A DNA stretch of 5,045 nt from Bacteroidales bacterium. Lineage in GTDB: Bacteria; Bacteroidota; Bacteroidia; Bacteroidales; Bacteroidaceae. The notes under the pieces are model-generated. The model saw only the letters and a program-made list of their open reading frames with translations. It was not told the origin of the DNA and searched no databases. Of this stretch, positions 1 to 5,045 are shown in pieces. Position numbers and translations under genes: made by a program. The stretch covers positions 1-5,045 of the forward strand of contig SFPC01000107.1 in the NCBI GenBank assembly GCA_004552195.1, written 5' to 3'. Numbering within the stretch: the first letter of the stretch is position 1; each line of letters opens with the position of its first letter.

Positions 1-1
1 C

Positions 2-169
2 ACGGCGAAGCAACGGGAGTCGATGGAGATGTTACTCAAACATCTGTGCCGCCGATACCACATAAAGCGAATATCGGGTCATAGGGATTATGCTGCGAAG
101 GCGTGCCCGTGTTTCGATGCGCACAAGGAGTACCAGCATATTGCTGACGGAACGGTGAGGTTGGATTGA
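2..169 (+). CDS. N-acetylmuramoyl-L-alanine amidase (T7 lysozyme-like), C-terminal fragment cut by window edge
   Basis: An open frame enters from the left edge and stops at TGA 167-169, leaving 55 residues of a longer protein. The visible part contains GHRDYAAKACPCFD at about residues 27-40. This matches the end of the amidase_2 / T7 lysozyme fold, in which the His of GHRD and the first Cys of KACP are zinc ligands and the Lys two residues before that Cys is catalytic. All three are present. Enzymes of this family cleave the amide bond between N-acetylmuramic acid and L-alanine in peptidoglycan. The N-terminal half, with the other zinc His, lies outside the window, so a signal peptide or prophage origin cannot be judged. 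An internal ATG at 23-25 exists, but the frame is open upstream of it and it is unlikely to be the start. The gene converges on the minus-strand tRNA-Gln unit. Family assignment is fairly sure. Whether it is a cell-wall, sporadic or phage-derived copy is unknown. Confidence 0.8.
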   Translation, partial: TAKQRESMEMLLKHLCRRYHIKRISGHRDYAAKACPCFDAHKEYQHIADGTVRLD

Positions 170-179
170 TAGCGAACTG

Positions 180-208
180 AAAAAAGCTGTGTCTGAAAGA
201 CACAGCTT
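180..208 (-). terminator. Intrinsic terminator, distal of two behind tRNA-Gln
   Basis: On the minus strand a perfect 10-bp stem (AAGCTGTGTC at 208-199 pairing with GACACAGCTT at 193-184) closes a 5-nt loop. The run of T is continuous over 185-180, overlapping the foot of the stem. This is a classic Rho-independent terminator for leftward transcription. Read on the plus strand the stem is followed by GGAAAAG, so it would not act as a canonical terminator for the amidase gene that ends at 169. Confidence 0.85.
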
Positions 209-210
209 GG

Positions 211-258
211 AAAAGAAGAGCCCTGCGCAAAGCGGGGAAGAATAAAAGCGCAGGGCTC
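211..258 (-). terminator. Intrinsic terminator, proximal to tRNA-Gln
   Basis: A perfect 11-bp GC-rich stem (GAGCCCTGCGC at 258-248 with GCGCAGGGCTC at 228-218) closes a 19-nt loop. It is followed on the minus strand by TTCTTTT (217-211). It starts 15 nt past the tRNA 3' end, where a tRNA unit would be terminated. The long loop and interrupted T-tract may make it less efficient than the second hairpin, which could explain why two occur in series. Confidence 0.8.
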
Positions 259-272
259 GGGGGAAGGGGATG

Positions 273-343
273 TTGTTCCACACCGATTCGAACGATGACT
301 GAGAGAACCAAAAACTCTAGTGCTACCATTACACCATGGAACA
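273..343 (-). tRNA. tRNA-Gln, anticodon UUG
   Basis: Seventy-one nucleotides fold as a cloverleaf on the minus strand. The acceptor stem TGTTCCA (343-337) pairs perfectly with TGGAACA (280-274). The D-arm is GTG/CAC with loop TAATGGTAG. The anticodon loop is TTTTGGT (313-307), giving anticodon TTG at 311-309. The variable region is 4 nt. The T-arm is CATCG/CGGTG with loop TTCGAAT. The U1-A72 pair is typical of glutamine tRNAs. The discriminator is A at 273 and CCA is not encoded, so it must be added after transcription. The anticodon stem (AGAGT/TCTCT) has a U-U mismatch at 31-39. The gene decodes CAA and, by wobble, CAG. It has its own promoter and terminators and is not part of a tRNA cluster here. 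Confidence 0.95.
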
Positions 344-376
344 TCCTTTATTGCTCTTCGTTTCCGAATTGCGACG

Positions 377-407
377 CAAAAGTAATACGCTTTTTTTTAT
401 CGACAAA
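377..407 (-). promoter_or_regulatory. Bacteroides-type sigma promoter for tRNA-Gln
   Basis: On the minus strand TTTG (407-404) lies 19 nt upstream of TACTTTTG (384-377). This matches the Bacteroidota housekeeping consensus, TTTG at -33 and TAnnTTTG at -7, with canonical spacing. Transcription would start near 370-373, giving a leader of roughly 28-30 nt before the tRNA 5' end at 343. The spacer contains an 8-nt A-tract, and further A-tracts (413-408, 424-419, 432-428) lie upstream. These could act as a curved or UP-like element, but that is inference. The promoter sits only 24 bp beyond the protease stop codon. I see no terminator hairpin in between, so read-through from the protease gene is also possible. 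Confidence 0.78.
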
Positions 408-430
408 TTTTTTGCGTGTTTTTTCGCTTT

Positions 431-2023
431 TTACCGCGTCAATTCTTGCTCGTTTTTCAAAAAAAGCAAGGCTCGCTTGAAAATATCGTTGCGCTCGTTG
501 ATGAGACGGAAGTATTCGTTGCGTTCCCACAGGTCGTAGGCGATGGTGGCCTTGAGGATAAATTTCAAGTCGTCGAGGGTGGCGGCCAACTCCTGATCGT
601 CCTTGGGCTCTACCTTCTTGCGTTTTCCCTCTGCAAGGATGGAGTCGGTGAGCTGGGCGGGAACTTCAAAGTGGGCGGCATAGTCGTCGAACGTGCGGTA
701 TTTCTTCTTCAACTCCTTGCGGTGCTCGTCAACATAGCGCAGGGTGTGTTCGTTGATGAGGTTGTAGCGGCGGAGGGCTCGATACATGGGGGTGTAGGCG
801 GTGGTGTCGATGGGGACAAAGATGTCGGGCATGATGCCGCCACCACCGTAGACGGTGCGGCGCTTGACGAGGGTTTTGTAGACCTTGGTGGAGTCGAGAT
901 GTATGCTGTCGAGAGATGTCAGTTCGCCCCGGGTGTAGCGGTCTTCGAGGTCGCGGCTGTAGGCTTCTTTCTCGCCTTTGACGTAAGGCTTCTGGATGCA
1001 GCGGCCGGAAGGGGTGTAGTAGTGGGAAACGGTGAGGCGTATCATGGAGCCGTCGGGGAGGTCGATGGGGCGCTGTACCAGGCCCTTGCCAAAAGTGCGC
1101 CGACCGATAATGGTGCCGCGGTCGTGGTCCTGCACAGCTCCGCTGACGATTTCGGCGGCCGAAGCGGTGAACTCGTCAACCAGTATGACCACACGGCCTT
1201 CCCCCGCCATGAGGCCGCCGCCTTCGGCAGTAAGCTCCTGACGCGGCATGACGCGGCCGTCGGTATAGACGATCATGGAGCCTTGGGGCAGGAACTCGCT
1301 CGCCACTTCCTGGGCGGCATTGAGATAGCCGCCGCCGTTGAGCGAAAGGTCGAGGATGAGGTCCTTCATGCCCTCTTTCTGTAACTTCAACAGCTTGTCG
1401 TGTACTTCCTGGCCTGAGGTGGCTCCGAAACTGTCGAGGTGGATGTAGCCCGTGGTAGCATTGACCATATAGGCTGCGTCGACCGTGTAGACGGGTATCT
1501 TGTCGCGTACAACCTTGAAGCGAAGCACTTCGGACACGCCGCGACGCACCACTTCGAGGTTGGCGATGGTGCCCTTGGGACCGCGCAGCTTCTGCATGAT
1601 GCTGTCGCGGTCCATCTTGACGCCGGCGATGGCGGTGCCATTAACGGCAATGATGCGGTCGCCGGCCAGGACTCCAACTTTCTCGCACGGGCCTTTGCTG
1701 ATGACTTGGAGCACGAGGAGGGTGTCCTTCACCATATTGAAGCTCACACCGATGCCTTCAAAATTGCCACTCAGGGGCTCGTTCAGTTTTTTCGTGTCTT
1801 TGGCATTGGTGTAGGAGGAATGGGGGTCGAGCTTTTCGAGCATGCCGTTGATGGCATCTTCGGTGAGCTTTTGCTGGTCAACGCTATCAACATACAAGCT
1901 CGAAATGGCTACCTGCGCCATCTGAAGTTTTTTGATTTGTTCAAAGTCCAGTCCTTCGTAAGGGCTTTGCGCGCCGGCCGGCAAGGCCAACAACAGGCAG
2001 AAAAGGAGGGATAGGAATTTCAT
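431..2023 (-). CDS. Exported S41-family C-terminal processing peptidase with PDZ domain
   Basis: This 530-residue protein is a serine protease of the Prc/CtpA type, which recognises and cleaves the C-termini of periplasmic or envelope proteins. Residues 1-18 form a signal peptide (Lys2, a Leu-rich core, AGA just before Gln19), so it is exported. No lipobox Cys follows. A PDZ domain spans about 85-165 (GIGVSF, GVLAGDRIIAVNG, LRGPKGT) and presents the substrate tail. The S41 core spans about 190-340 and carries the Ser/Lys/Gln triad: Ser288 in EFTASAAEI, Lys313 in FGKGLVQ and Gln317 four residues later. The 25-residue Ser-Lys spacing agrees with characterised family members. VYGGGGIMPD at 391-400 begins the C-terminal extension usual in Bacteroidota homologues. 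The remaining 130 residues are helical and charged. The start ATG at 2023 leads directly into the signal peptide; it has an A-rich leader and no Shine-Dalgarno sequence. The gene follows coaD after a repeat-filled gap. Its substrates cannot be inferred. Confidence 0.95.
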   Translation of the reverse strand: MKFLSLLFCLLLALPAGAQSPYEGLDFEQIKKLQMAQVAISSLYVDSVDQQKLTEDAINGMLEKLDPHSSYTNAKDTKKLNEPLSGNFEGIGVSFNMVKDTLLVLQVISKGPCEKVGVLAGDRIIAVNGTAIAGVKMDRDSIMQKLRGPKGTIANLEVVRRGVSEVLRFKVVRDKIPVYTVDAAYMVNATTGYIHLDSFGATSGQEVHDKLLKLQKEGMKDLILDLSLNGGGYLNAAQEVASEFLPQGSMIVYTDGRVMPRQELTAEGGGLMAGEGRVVILVDEFTASAAEIVSGAVQDHDRGTIIGRRTFGKGLVQRPIDLPDGSMIRLTVSHYYTPSGRCIQKPYVKGEKEAYSRDLEDRYTRGELTSLDSIHLDSTKVYKTLVKRRTVYGGGGIMPDIFVPIDTTAYTPMYRALRRYNLINEHTLRYVDEHRKELKKKYRTFDDYAAHFEVPAQLTDSILAEGKRKKVEPKDDQELAATLDDLKFILKATIAYDLWERNEYFRLINERNDIFKRALLFLKNEQELTR

Positions 2024-2061
2024 TATCTGTGGTGTTTTGATGTATTGGGGTTATTTCATAG

Positions 2062-2235
2062 GGTTATGAGGTTAGGGTCGCTTCGCTCCCGGGGTTATAA
2101 GGTTATAATTATAGGTTATGAGGGATAAGGTTATGAGGTTATAAAGTAACTATTTGAGCGGGCGATGTTCAAGCGTTACAACAGTAACTAAATAACCTTA
2201 TAACCCGGGAGCGAAGCGACCCTAACCTCATAACC
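2062..2235. repeat. Long inverted repeat between coaD and the protease gene
   Basis: The left arm (2062-2106, 45 bp) and right arm (2192-2235, 44 bp) are exact reverse complements except for one extra G in the left arm (run at 2091-2094). They enclose an 85-bp spacer. Each arm consists of GGTTATGAGGTTAGG, the core GGTCGCTTCGCTCCC, then a GGGTTATAAGGTTAT segment. The spacer holds two more copies of GGTTATGAGG (2114-2123 and 2129-2138) and a non-repeat stretch at about 2149-2191. In that stretch AGTAACTA occurs twice (2145-2152, 2183-2190) and GTTAC/GTAAC can form a small hairpin. A transcript crossing the gap could fold into a stem of about 44 bp, and the DNA could extrude a cruciform. No coding capacity, terminal inverted ends with target duplication, or transposase is seen. 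I infer a dispersed intergenic repeat of the REP/BIME type. Its function is unknown. Confidence 0.9.
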
Positions 2236-2260
2236 TGGGAGCGAAGCGACCATAACCTCA
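2207..2260. repeat. Tandem copy of the GC-rich repeat unit next to coaD
   Basis: Unit one (2207-2235) and unit two (2237-2260) both begin with the 15-mer GGGAGCGAAGCGACC and continue into a CTAACCTCATAACC-like or ATAACCTCA tail. The period is 30 bp. Unit one is also the bulk of the right arm of the inverted repeat. The second unit is degenerate in its tail and stops three bases before the coaD stop codon (2264-2266). A third, inverted copy of the 15-mer is at 2076-2090 in the left arm. Confidence 0.88.
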
Positions 2261-2263
2261 CCA

Positions 2264-2713
2264 TCACTCCTGGGGGCGGGGCAGAAAATCGGAAACGTCT
2301 TTGCCATAAGCAATGAGTTCGCGCACCACGCTCGACGATATGTGGGCATACTGCGACTCTGTGAACAACAAAACTGTTTCCACACCGCCCAACCGGTGGT
2401 TCATGGCTGCAATGTCGCGCTCGTACTCAAAGTCCTTGACCGAACGAAGTCCGCGAAGGATGAATTTAGCTTGCTCGCGGCGGGCGAGGTCGATGGTGAG
2501 GTCTTTGTAGGCAACAACCTTCACGCGCGGCTCGGCAGCATAGAGCCGACGGATTACTTCAACCCGCTGCTGGGGAGTGTAGAGGGAACGTTTTTTGTCG
2601 TTGACGCCCACCCCAATCACAATGCGGTCGAACATGGGCAGCCCACGCTTGACAATGCTGGCGTGGCCGACGGTAAAGGGGTCGAACGACCCGGGGAAAA
2701 CAGCAATCTTCAT
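2264..2713 (-). CDS. coaD: Phosphopantetheine adenylyltransferase
   Basis: This 149-residue cytosolic enzyme transfers AMP from ATP to 4'-phosphopantetheine, giving dephospho-CoA and pyrophosphate. It is the penultimate step of coenzyme A synthesis. It is a compact nucleotidyltransferase-fold protein. FPGSFDPFTVGH at residues 6-17 includes the TxGH nucleotide-binding signature. ILRGLRSVKDFEYE at 85-98 holds the conserved arginines, and ISSSVVRE at 125-132 is the late ATP-binding motif. All expected motifs are intact and the length is normal for the family. The chosen start is ATG 2713-2711, because MKIAVFPGSFDP is the typical N-terminus. An in-frame start 12 codons further upstream (2749) would add a non-conserved leader. 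No Shine-Dalgarno sequence is present. The gene begins 75 bp after the parE stop and may be co-transcribed with it. Its stop is almost touched by the repeat block. Confidence 0.97.
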   Translation of the reverse strand: MKIAVFPGSFDPFTVGHASIVKRGLPMFDRIVIGVGVNDKKRSLYTPQQRVEVIRRLYAAEPRVKVVAYKDLTIDLARREQAKFILRGLRSVKDFEYERDIAAMNHRLGGVETVLLFTESQYAHISSSVVRELIAYGKDVSDFLPRPQE

Positions 2714-2788
2714 TACTTTGAATGTTTGTGGGCGGAGAGCGGAAACCAAAACCGTGGGTAGAATGTCAGGATGGAGCGGAAGGCATTG

Positions 2789-4831
2789 CTACTCTTCCTC
2801 TGCCAAATCTTCCTCGACAACCAGATTGTCAATGATGAAACCTTGACGCTCCATGGTGTTCTTGCCCATATAGTATTCCAGGAGGGAATTGACATTGTCG
2901 CTCTTGTGGAGTGTTACCGGTTCCAGGCGCATATCGGGACCGATGAAATGTTTAAACTCATCCGGAGAAATTTCGCCCAAACCTTTAAAACGGGTGATTT
3001 CGGGGTCAGGGCTGAGCCGCTCTATGGCCTCCTGTTTTTCCTCTTCAGAATAGCAATAGACCGTTTCAAACTCCGAACGGTCGCCCGCACGGTTCTTTTT
3101 CAGAATAGCCGCCCCGGCACTGCCATCATGGAGGGTTGTCGACGTCTTGGCCGCCCCACGTACTTTTTTCTTCTTGTTGCGCACGCGGAAGAGGGGGGTC
3201 TGGAGGATATAGACATGGCCTTTTTTTATCAAATCGGGGAAGAATTGAAGGAAAAAGGTTATCATGAGCAAACGGATGTGCATGCCGTCGACATCGGCAT
3301 CGGTGGCTACAATGACCTTGTTGTAGCGGAGACCGTCGAGGCCGTCTTCGATGTTGAGGGCGGCTTGGAGGAGGTTGAACTCTTCATTCTCGTAAACCAC
3401 TTTCTTGGTGAGCCCGAAACAGTTGAGGGGTTTACCACGCAGGGAGAAGACGGCCTGCGTATTCACGTCGCGACTTTTGGTGATAGAGCCACTTGCCGAG
3501 TCGCCCTCGGTGATAAAGATGGACGATTCCCAACGTGGGTCTTGCGCCTCCTCCTCTTCTTTTTTACGAACCTTGGGTGCAGGGTCGCTGAGGTGGACCC
3601 GACAATCGCGCAGCTTGCGGTTGTGCAGATTGGCCTTCTTGGCACGTTCGCGAGCCAGCTTCGTTACGCCCGCAATGGCTTTTCGTTCCTTCTCGCTCTC
3701 TTCAATTTTTTGTTTGATGACGTCTGCGACATCGGTGTGCTTATGCAGATAATTGTCTACGTTCTCCTTGACAAAATCTCCGACAAACTTGTTCACACTC
3801 ACGCCCGAAAGGGGGAAGGGATTGCCGTTTGAATCCTTGTCGGGAGCCATGGTGAGCGAGCCGAGCTTGATTTTTGTCTGGCTCTCAAAGAGGGGTTCAA
3901 TGACGCGGATGGCCACGGCGGCCACCAAGCCGTTGCGCACGTCCTGCACGTCGTAGTTTTTCCCCATATACTCCTTGATGGCACGAGCTATGTGTTCCTT
4001 GAACGCACTCTGGTGGGTTCCGCCCTGGGTGGTGTGCTGGCCGTTGACGAAGGAGTAATATTCTTCGCCGTACTGCGAGGTGTGGGTGAAGGCGATGTCG
4101 ATGTTGGGACCGGAAAGGTGGACTATGGGGTACAATCCGGGAGCCGTCATATTATCGTTGAGGAGGTCTTCCAAACCGTTGCGGCTGAGGATGCGGCGGC
4201 CGTTATAGAAGATGGCCAGGCCGGTGTTGAGGTAGGTGTAGTTGCGGAGCATATTCTCCACAAACTCACCATGGAAACGGTAGTTGAGGAAGAGGGTCTT
4301 GTCTGGCTCGAAATAGATGTAGGTGCCGTTCTCCTCTTCACACGGACCTTCCTCATCGCTCACCAGCACGCCTTTTTCAAAAATGGCCTCGTGCATTTTT
4401 CCGTCGCGCACGCTGCGTGCCACAAAGCGGGTGGAGAGTGCGTTGACGGCCTTGAGGCCCACACCATTCATGCCGACGGATGCGGTGAACACGGCGGTAT
4501 CATATTTTCCGCCCGTGTTGAGCTTTGACACGGCATCGACCAATGCGCCCAAAGGGATGCCGCGCCCGTAATCGCGGATTTCTGCGGTGAGATTGTCGTG
4601 GATGTTTACCTCGATGCGCTTTCCGAATCCTTCGTTGAACTCGTCGATGCTGTTGTCAATGCTTTCCTTGAGCAGCACGTAGATACCATCTTCGGCATGA
4701 GAACCGTCGCCCAAGCGTCCGATGTACATACCCGGACGTGTGCGGATGTGTTCCGTGTCTTCAAGGTGGCGGATTTTGCTCTCGTCATAGACCACTTCGG
4801 GAGCGGGAGTGAGGTTTAGTTCGTCAGACAT
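2789..4831 (-). CDS. parE: DNA topoisomerase IV subunit B (ParE-type, GyrB/ParE family)
   Basis: This 680-residue protein is the ATPase/Toprim subunit of a type IIA topoisomerase. With ParC, which is not in this window, it decatenates daughter chromosomes. The GHKL ATPase occupies about 20-235: Glu56 and Asn60 in [17 protein letters not shown] at 87-93, and the lid [14 protein letters not shown] around 120-133. The transducer follows at about 240-405, with [12 protein letters not shown] (262-273) and QTK (318-320), whose Lys contacts the ATP gamma-phosphate. The Toprim domain holds the metal-binding residues Glu442 (TEGDSASG) and Asp511/513/515 (DADVDG). RFKGLGE at 614-620 lies in the C-terminal part. 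[18 protein letters not shown] and the [22 protein letters not shown] stretch recall Bacteroidota ParE, and the large Toprim insertion of E. coli GyrB is absent, so ParE is preferred over GyrB. ATG 4831 is chosen; the frame extends 8 codons to a TTG at 4855, which looks non-coding. Two charged segments (about 415-436 and 552-588) appear to be extra relative to remembered homologues. Confidence 0.94.
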   Translation of the reverse strand: MSDELNLTPAPEVVYDESKIRHLEDTEHIRTRPGMYIGRLGDGSHAEDGIYVLLKESIDNSIDEFNEGFGKRIEVNIHDNLTAEIRDYGRGIPLGALVDAVSKLNTGGKYDTAVFTASVGMNGVGLKAVNALSTRFVARSVRDGKMHEAIFEKGVLVSDEEGPCEEENGTYIYFEPDKTLFLNYRFHGEFVENMLRNYTYLNTGLAIFYNGRRILSRNGLEDLLNDNMTAPGLYPIVHLSGPNIDIAFTHTSQYGEEYYSFVNGQHTTQGGTHQSAFKEHIARAIKEYMGKNYDVQDVRNGLVAAVAIRVIEPLFESQTKIKLGSLTMAPDKDSNGNPFPLSGVSVNKFVGDFVKENVDNYLHKHTDVADVIKQKIEESEKERKAIAGVTKLARERAKKANLHNRKLRDCRVHLSDPAPKVRKKEEEEAQDPRWESSIFITEGDSASGSITKSRDVNTQAVFSLRGKPLNCFGLTKKVVYENEEFNLLQAALNIEDGLDGLRYNKVIVATDADVDGMHIRLLMITFFLQFFPDLIKKGHVYILQTPLFRVRNKKKKVRGAAKTSTTLHDGSAGAAILKKNRAGDRSEFETVYCYSEEEKQEAIERLSPDPEITRFKGLGEISPDEFKHFIGPDMRLEPVTLHKSDNVNSLLEYYMGKNTMERQGFIIDNLVVEEDLAEEE

Positions 4832-4853
4832 GATTTCTTTTGATAGAAATATC

Positions 4854-4877
4854 AAGGGACATTTCTAAGCGTCCCCT
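4854..4877 (-). other. Weak hairpin in the leader between the upstream gene and parE
   Basis: On the minus strand AGGGGAC (4877-4871) can pair with GTCCCTT (4860-4854), giving 7 bp with one G-T wobble around a 10-nt loop. It starts 3 nt after the upstream stop codon and ends 22 nt before the parE ATG. The sequence after it is GATATTTCTATC, with no true T-tract, so it is at best a weak or eroded terminator or a leader structure. A second AT-rich 6-bp hairpin (4850-4845 with 4838-4833) lies against the parE start codon. Neither is strong enough to be called functional. Confidence 0.35.
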
Positions 4878-4880
4878 TGC

Positions 4881-5045
4881 TTAGTGTATGGCAGTCTTGT
4901 AACAGCGGCGACGTTTGTGCTGTTCGGTTTTAAAGTACTGCCATTGGTTTTGCACTTTCTCGTTGAGTTCCAACTCGGGGTTGCTTTCGGCATACTCAAA
5001 GCCCAATTTTTGATACACCGGTATGAGGTCGGTAAACAACAGGGC
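4881..5045 (-). CDS. C-terminal fragment of an unidentified protein, possibly GNAT-related, cut by window edge
   Basis: An open frame enters from the right edge and ends with TAA (4883-4881), leaving 54 residues. It starts ALLFTDLIPVYQKLGFEYAE and ends with a basic HKRRRCYKTAIH tail. The pattern 'DLIPVYxKLGFxYAESNPELELNEKVQ' resembles, from memory, the end of a group of roughly 370-residue Bacteroidota hypothetical proteins with a GNAT acetyltransferase-like fold. In such folds a 'Y-x-K-x-GF' near the C-terminus is common. That link is recollection, not proof, and no catalytic or acetyl-CoA site is in the visible part. Regular codon structure, the absence of stops and the position 49 bp upstream of parE on the same strand support a real gene, probably in the same transcription unit. 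No gene symbol can be assigned. Confidence 0.7.
   Translation of the reverse strand, partial: ALLFTDLIPVYQKLGFEYAESNPELELNEKVQNQWQYFKTEQHKRRRCYKTAIH

Noticed and set aside
36..344. Minus-strand open frames covering the tRNA, terminators and amidase end
   Set aside because: They run through a structured tRNA, two terminator hairpins and the antisense of the amidase fragment, so they are not plausible genes.
416..1384. Long plus-strand open frame (322 codons) opposite the S41 protease gene
   Set aside because: It lies entirely antisense to a gene with complete signal peptide, PDZ and S41 active-site motifs. It shows no recognisable domain; its length is explained by the codon bias of the sense gene.
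1439..2014. Plus-strand open frame (191 codons) opposite the protease N-terminus
   Set aside because: Antisense to the PDZ domain and signal peptide. No independent support.
2141..2172. Possible promoter for the protease gene: TTGA (2172-2169), 20 bp, TACTTTAT (2148-2141) on the minus strand
   Set aside because: It only partly matches TTTG / TAnnTTTG, lacks the final G, and lies inside the repeat spacer. A match this weak is expected by chance in AT-rich DNA.
2024..2263. CRISPR-like array or transposon in the repeat gap
   Set aside because: Repeats are in both orientations with irregular spacing, there are no unique equal-length spacers, no cas gene, no transposase and no visible target-site duplication.
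2188..2385. Minus-strand open frame whose C-terminus contains a duplicated VASLPGY peptide
   Set aside because: It overlaps the end of coaD in another frame. The peptide duplication is only the translation of the tandem DNA repeat at 2207-2260.
2714..2749. Upstream start giving CoaD 12 extra residues
   Set aside because: The extension MVSALRPQTFKV is not typical, whereas MKIAVFPGSFDP is the standard CoaD beginning.
2771..3832. Long plus-strand open frame (353 codons) opposite parE
   Set aside because: Antisense shadow of a motif-complete ParE. Its translation has no family signature.
3992..4528. Plus-strand open frame (178 codons) opposite the ParE ATPase domain
   Set aside because: Antisense shadow with Val/Gly/Glu-rich, domain-free translation typical of the reverse frame of a GC-biased gene.
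4832..4855. TTG start giving ParE 8 extra residues
   Set aside because: It is a rare start codon, it overlaps a leader hairpin, and an ATG at 4831 has a better A-rich leader and a family-like N-terminus.

Overview
The window looks like chromosomal DNA from a member of the Bacteroidota, most likely Bacteroidales. Three things point there: the ParE and S41-protease sequences resemble those of that group, start codons lack Shine-Dalgarno sequences and have A-rich leaders, and the tRNA gene has a promoter of the Bacteroides type (TTTG, 19 bp, TAnnTTTG). The genus cannot be fixed from this segment. The content is mostly housekeeping. No phage, CRISPR, transposase or defence gene is visible.

Layout. 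The left edge holds the C-terminal end of a plus-strand zinc N-acetylmuramoyl-L-alanine amidase (2-169). Everything else is on the minus strand, so it reads from right to left: the C-terminal end of an unidentified protein, possibly GNAT-related (5045-4881); parE, topoisomerase IV subunit B (4831-2789); coaD, phosphopantetheine adenylyltransferase (2713-2264); a 240-bp gap filled by inverted and tandem repeats; an exported PDZ/S41 C-terminal processing protease (2023-431); and tRNA-Gln(UUG) (343-273). The tRNA gene has its own promoter at 407-377 and two consecutive intrinsic terminators (258-211 and 208-180). These terminators sit at the convergence point with the amidase gene.

How it works together. 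The partial gene, parE and coaD are separated by only 49 and 75 bp and may be co-transcribed. The protease gene follows after the repeat gap and may be read through or started separately. The roles are DNA decatenation (ParE), coenzyme A synthesis (CoaD), periplasmic proteolysis (S41) and peptidoglycan cleavage (amidase). They share no single pathway, so this is a housekeeping neighbourhood rather than a dedicated system.

The most unusual feature is the repeat block between coaD and the protease gene. It has 44/45-bp inverted arms around an 85-bp spacer, a further tandem copy of a 15-bp GC-rich core, and many GGTTATGAGG-like modules. Two charged segments in ParE and a U-U mismatch in the tRNA-Gln anticodon stem also deserve a check.
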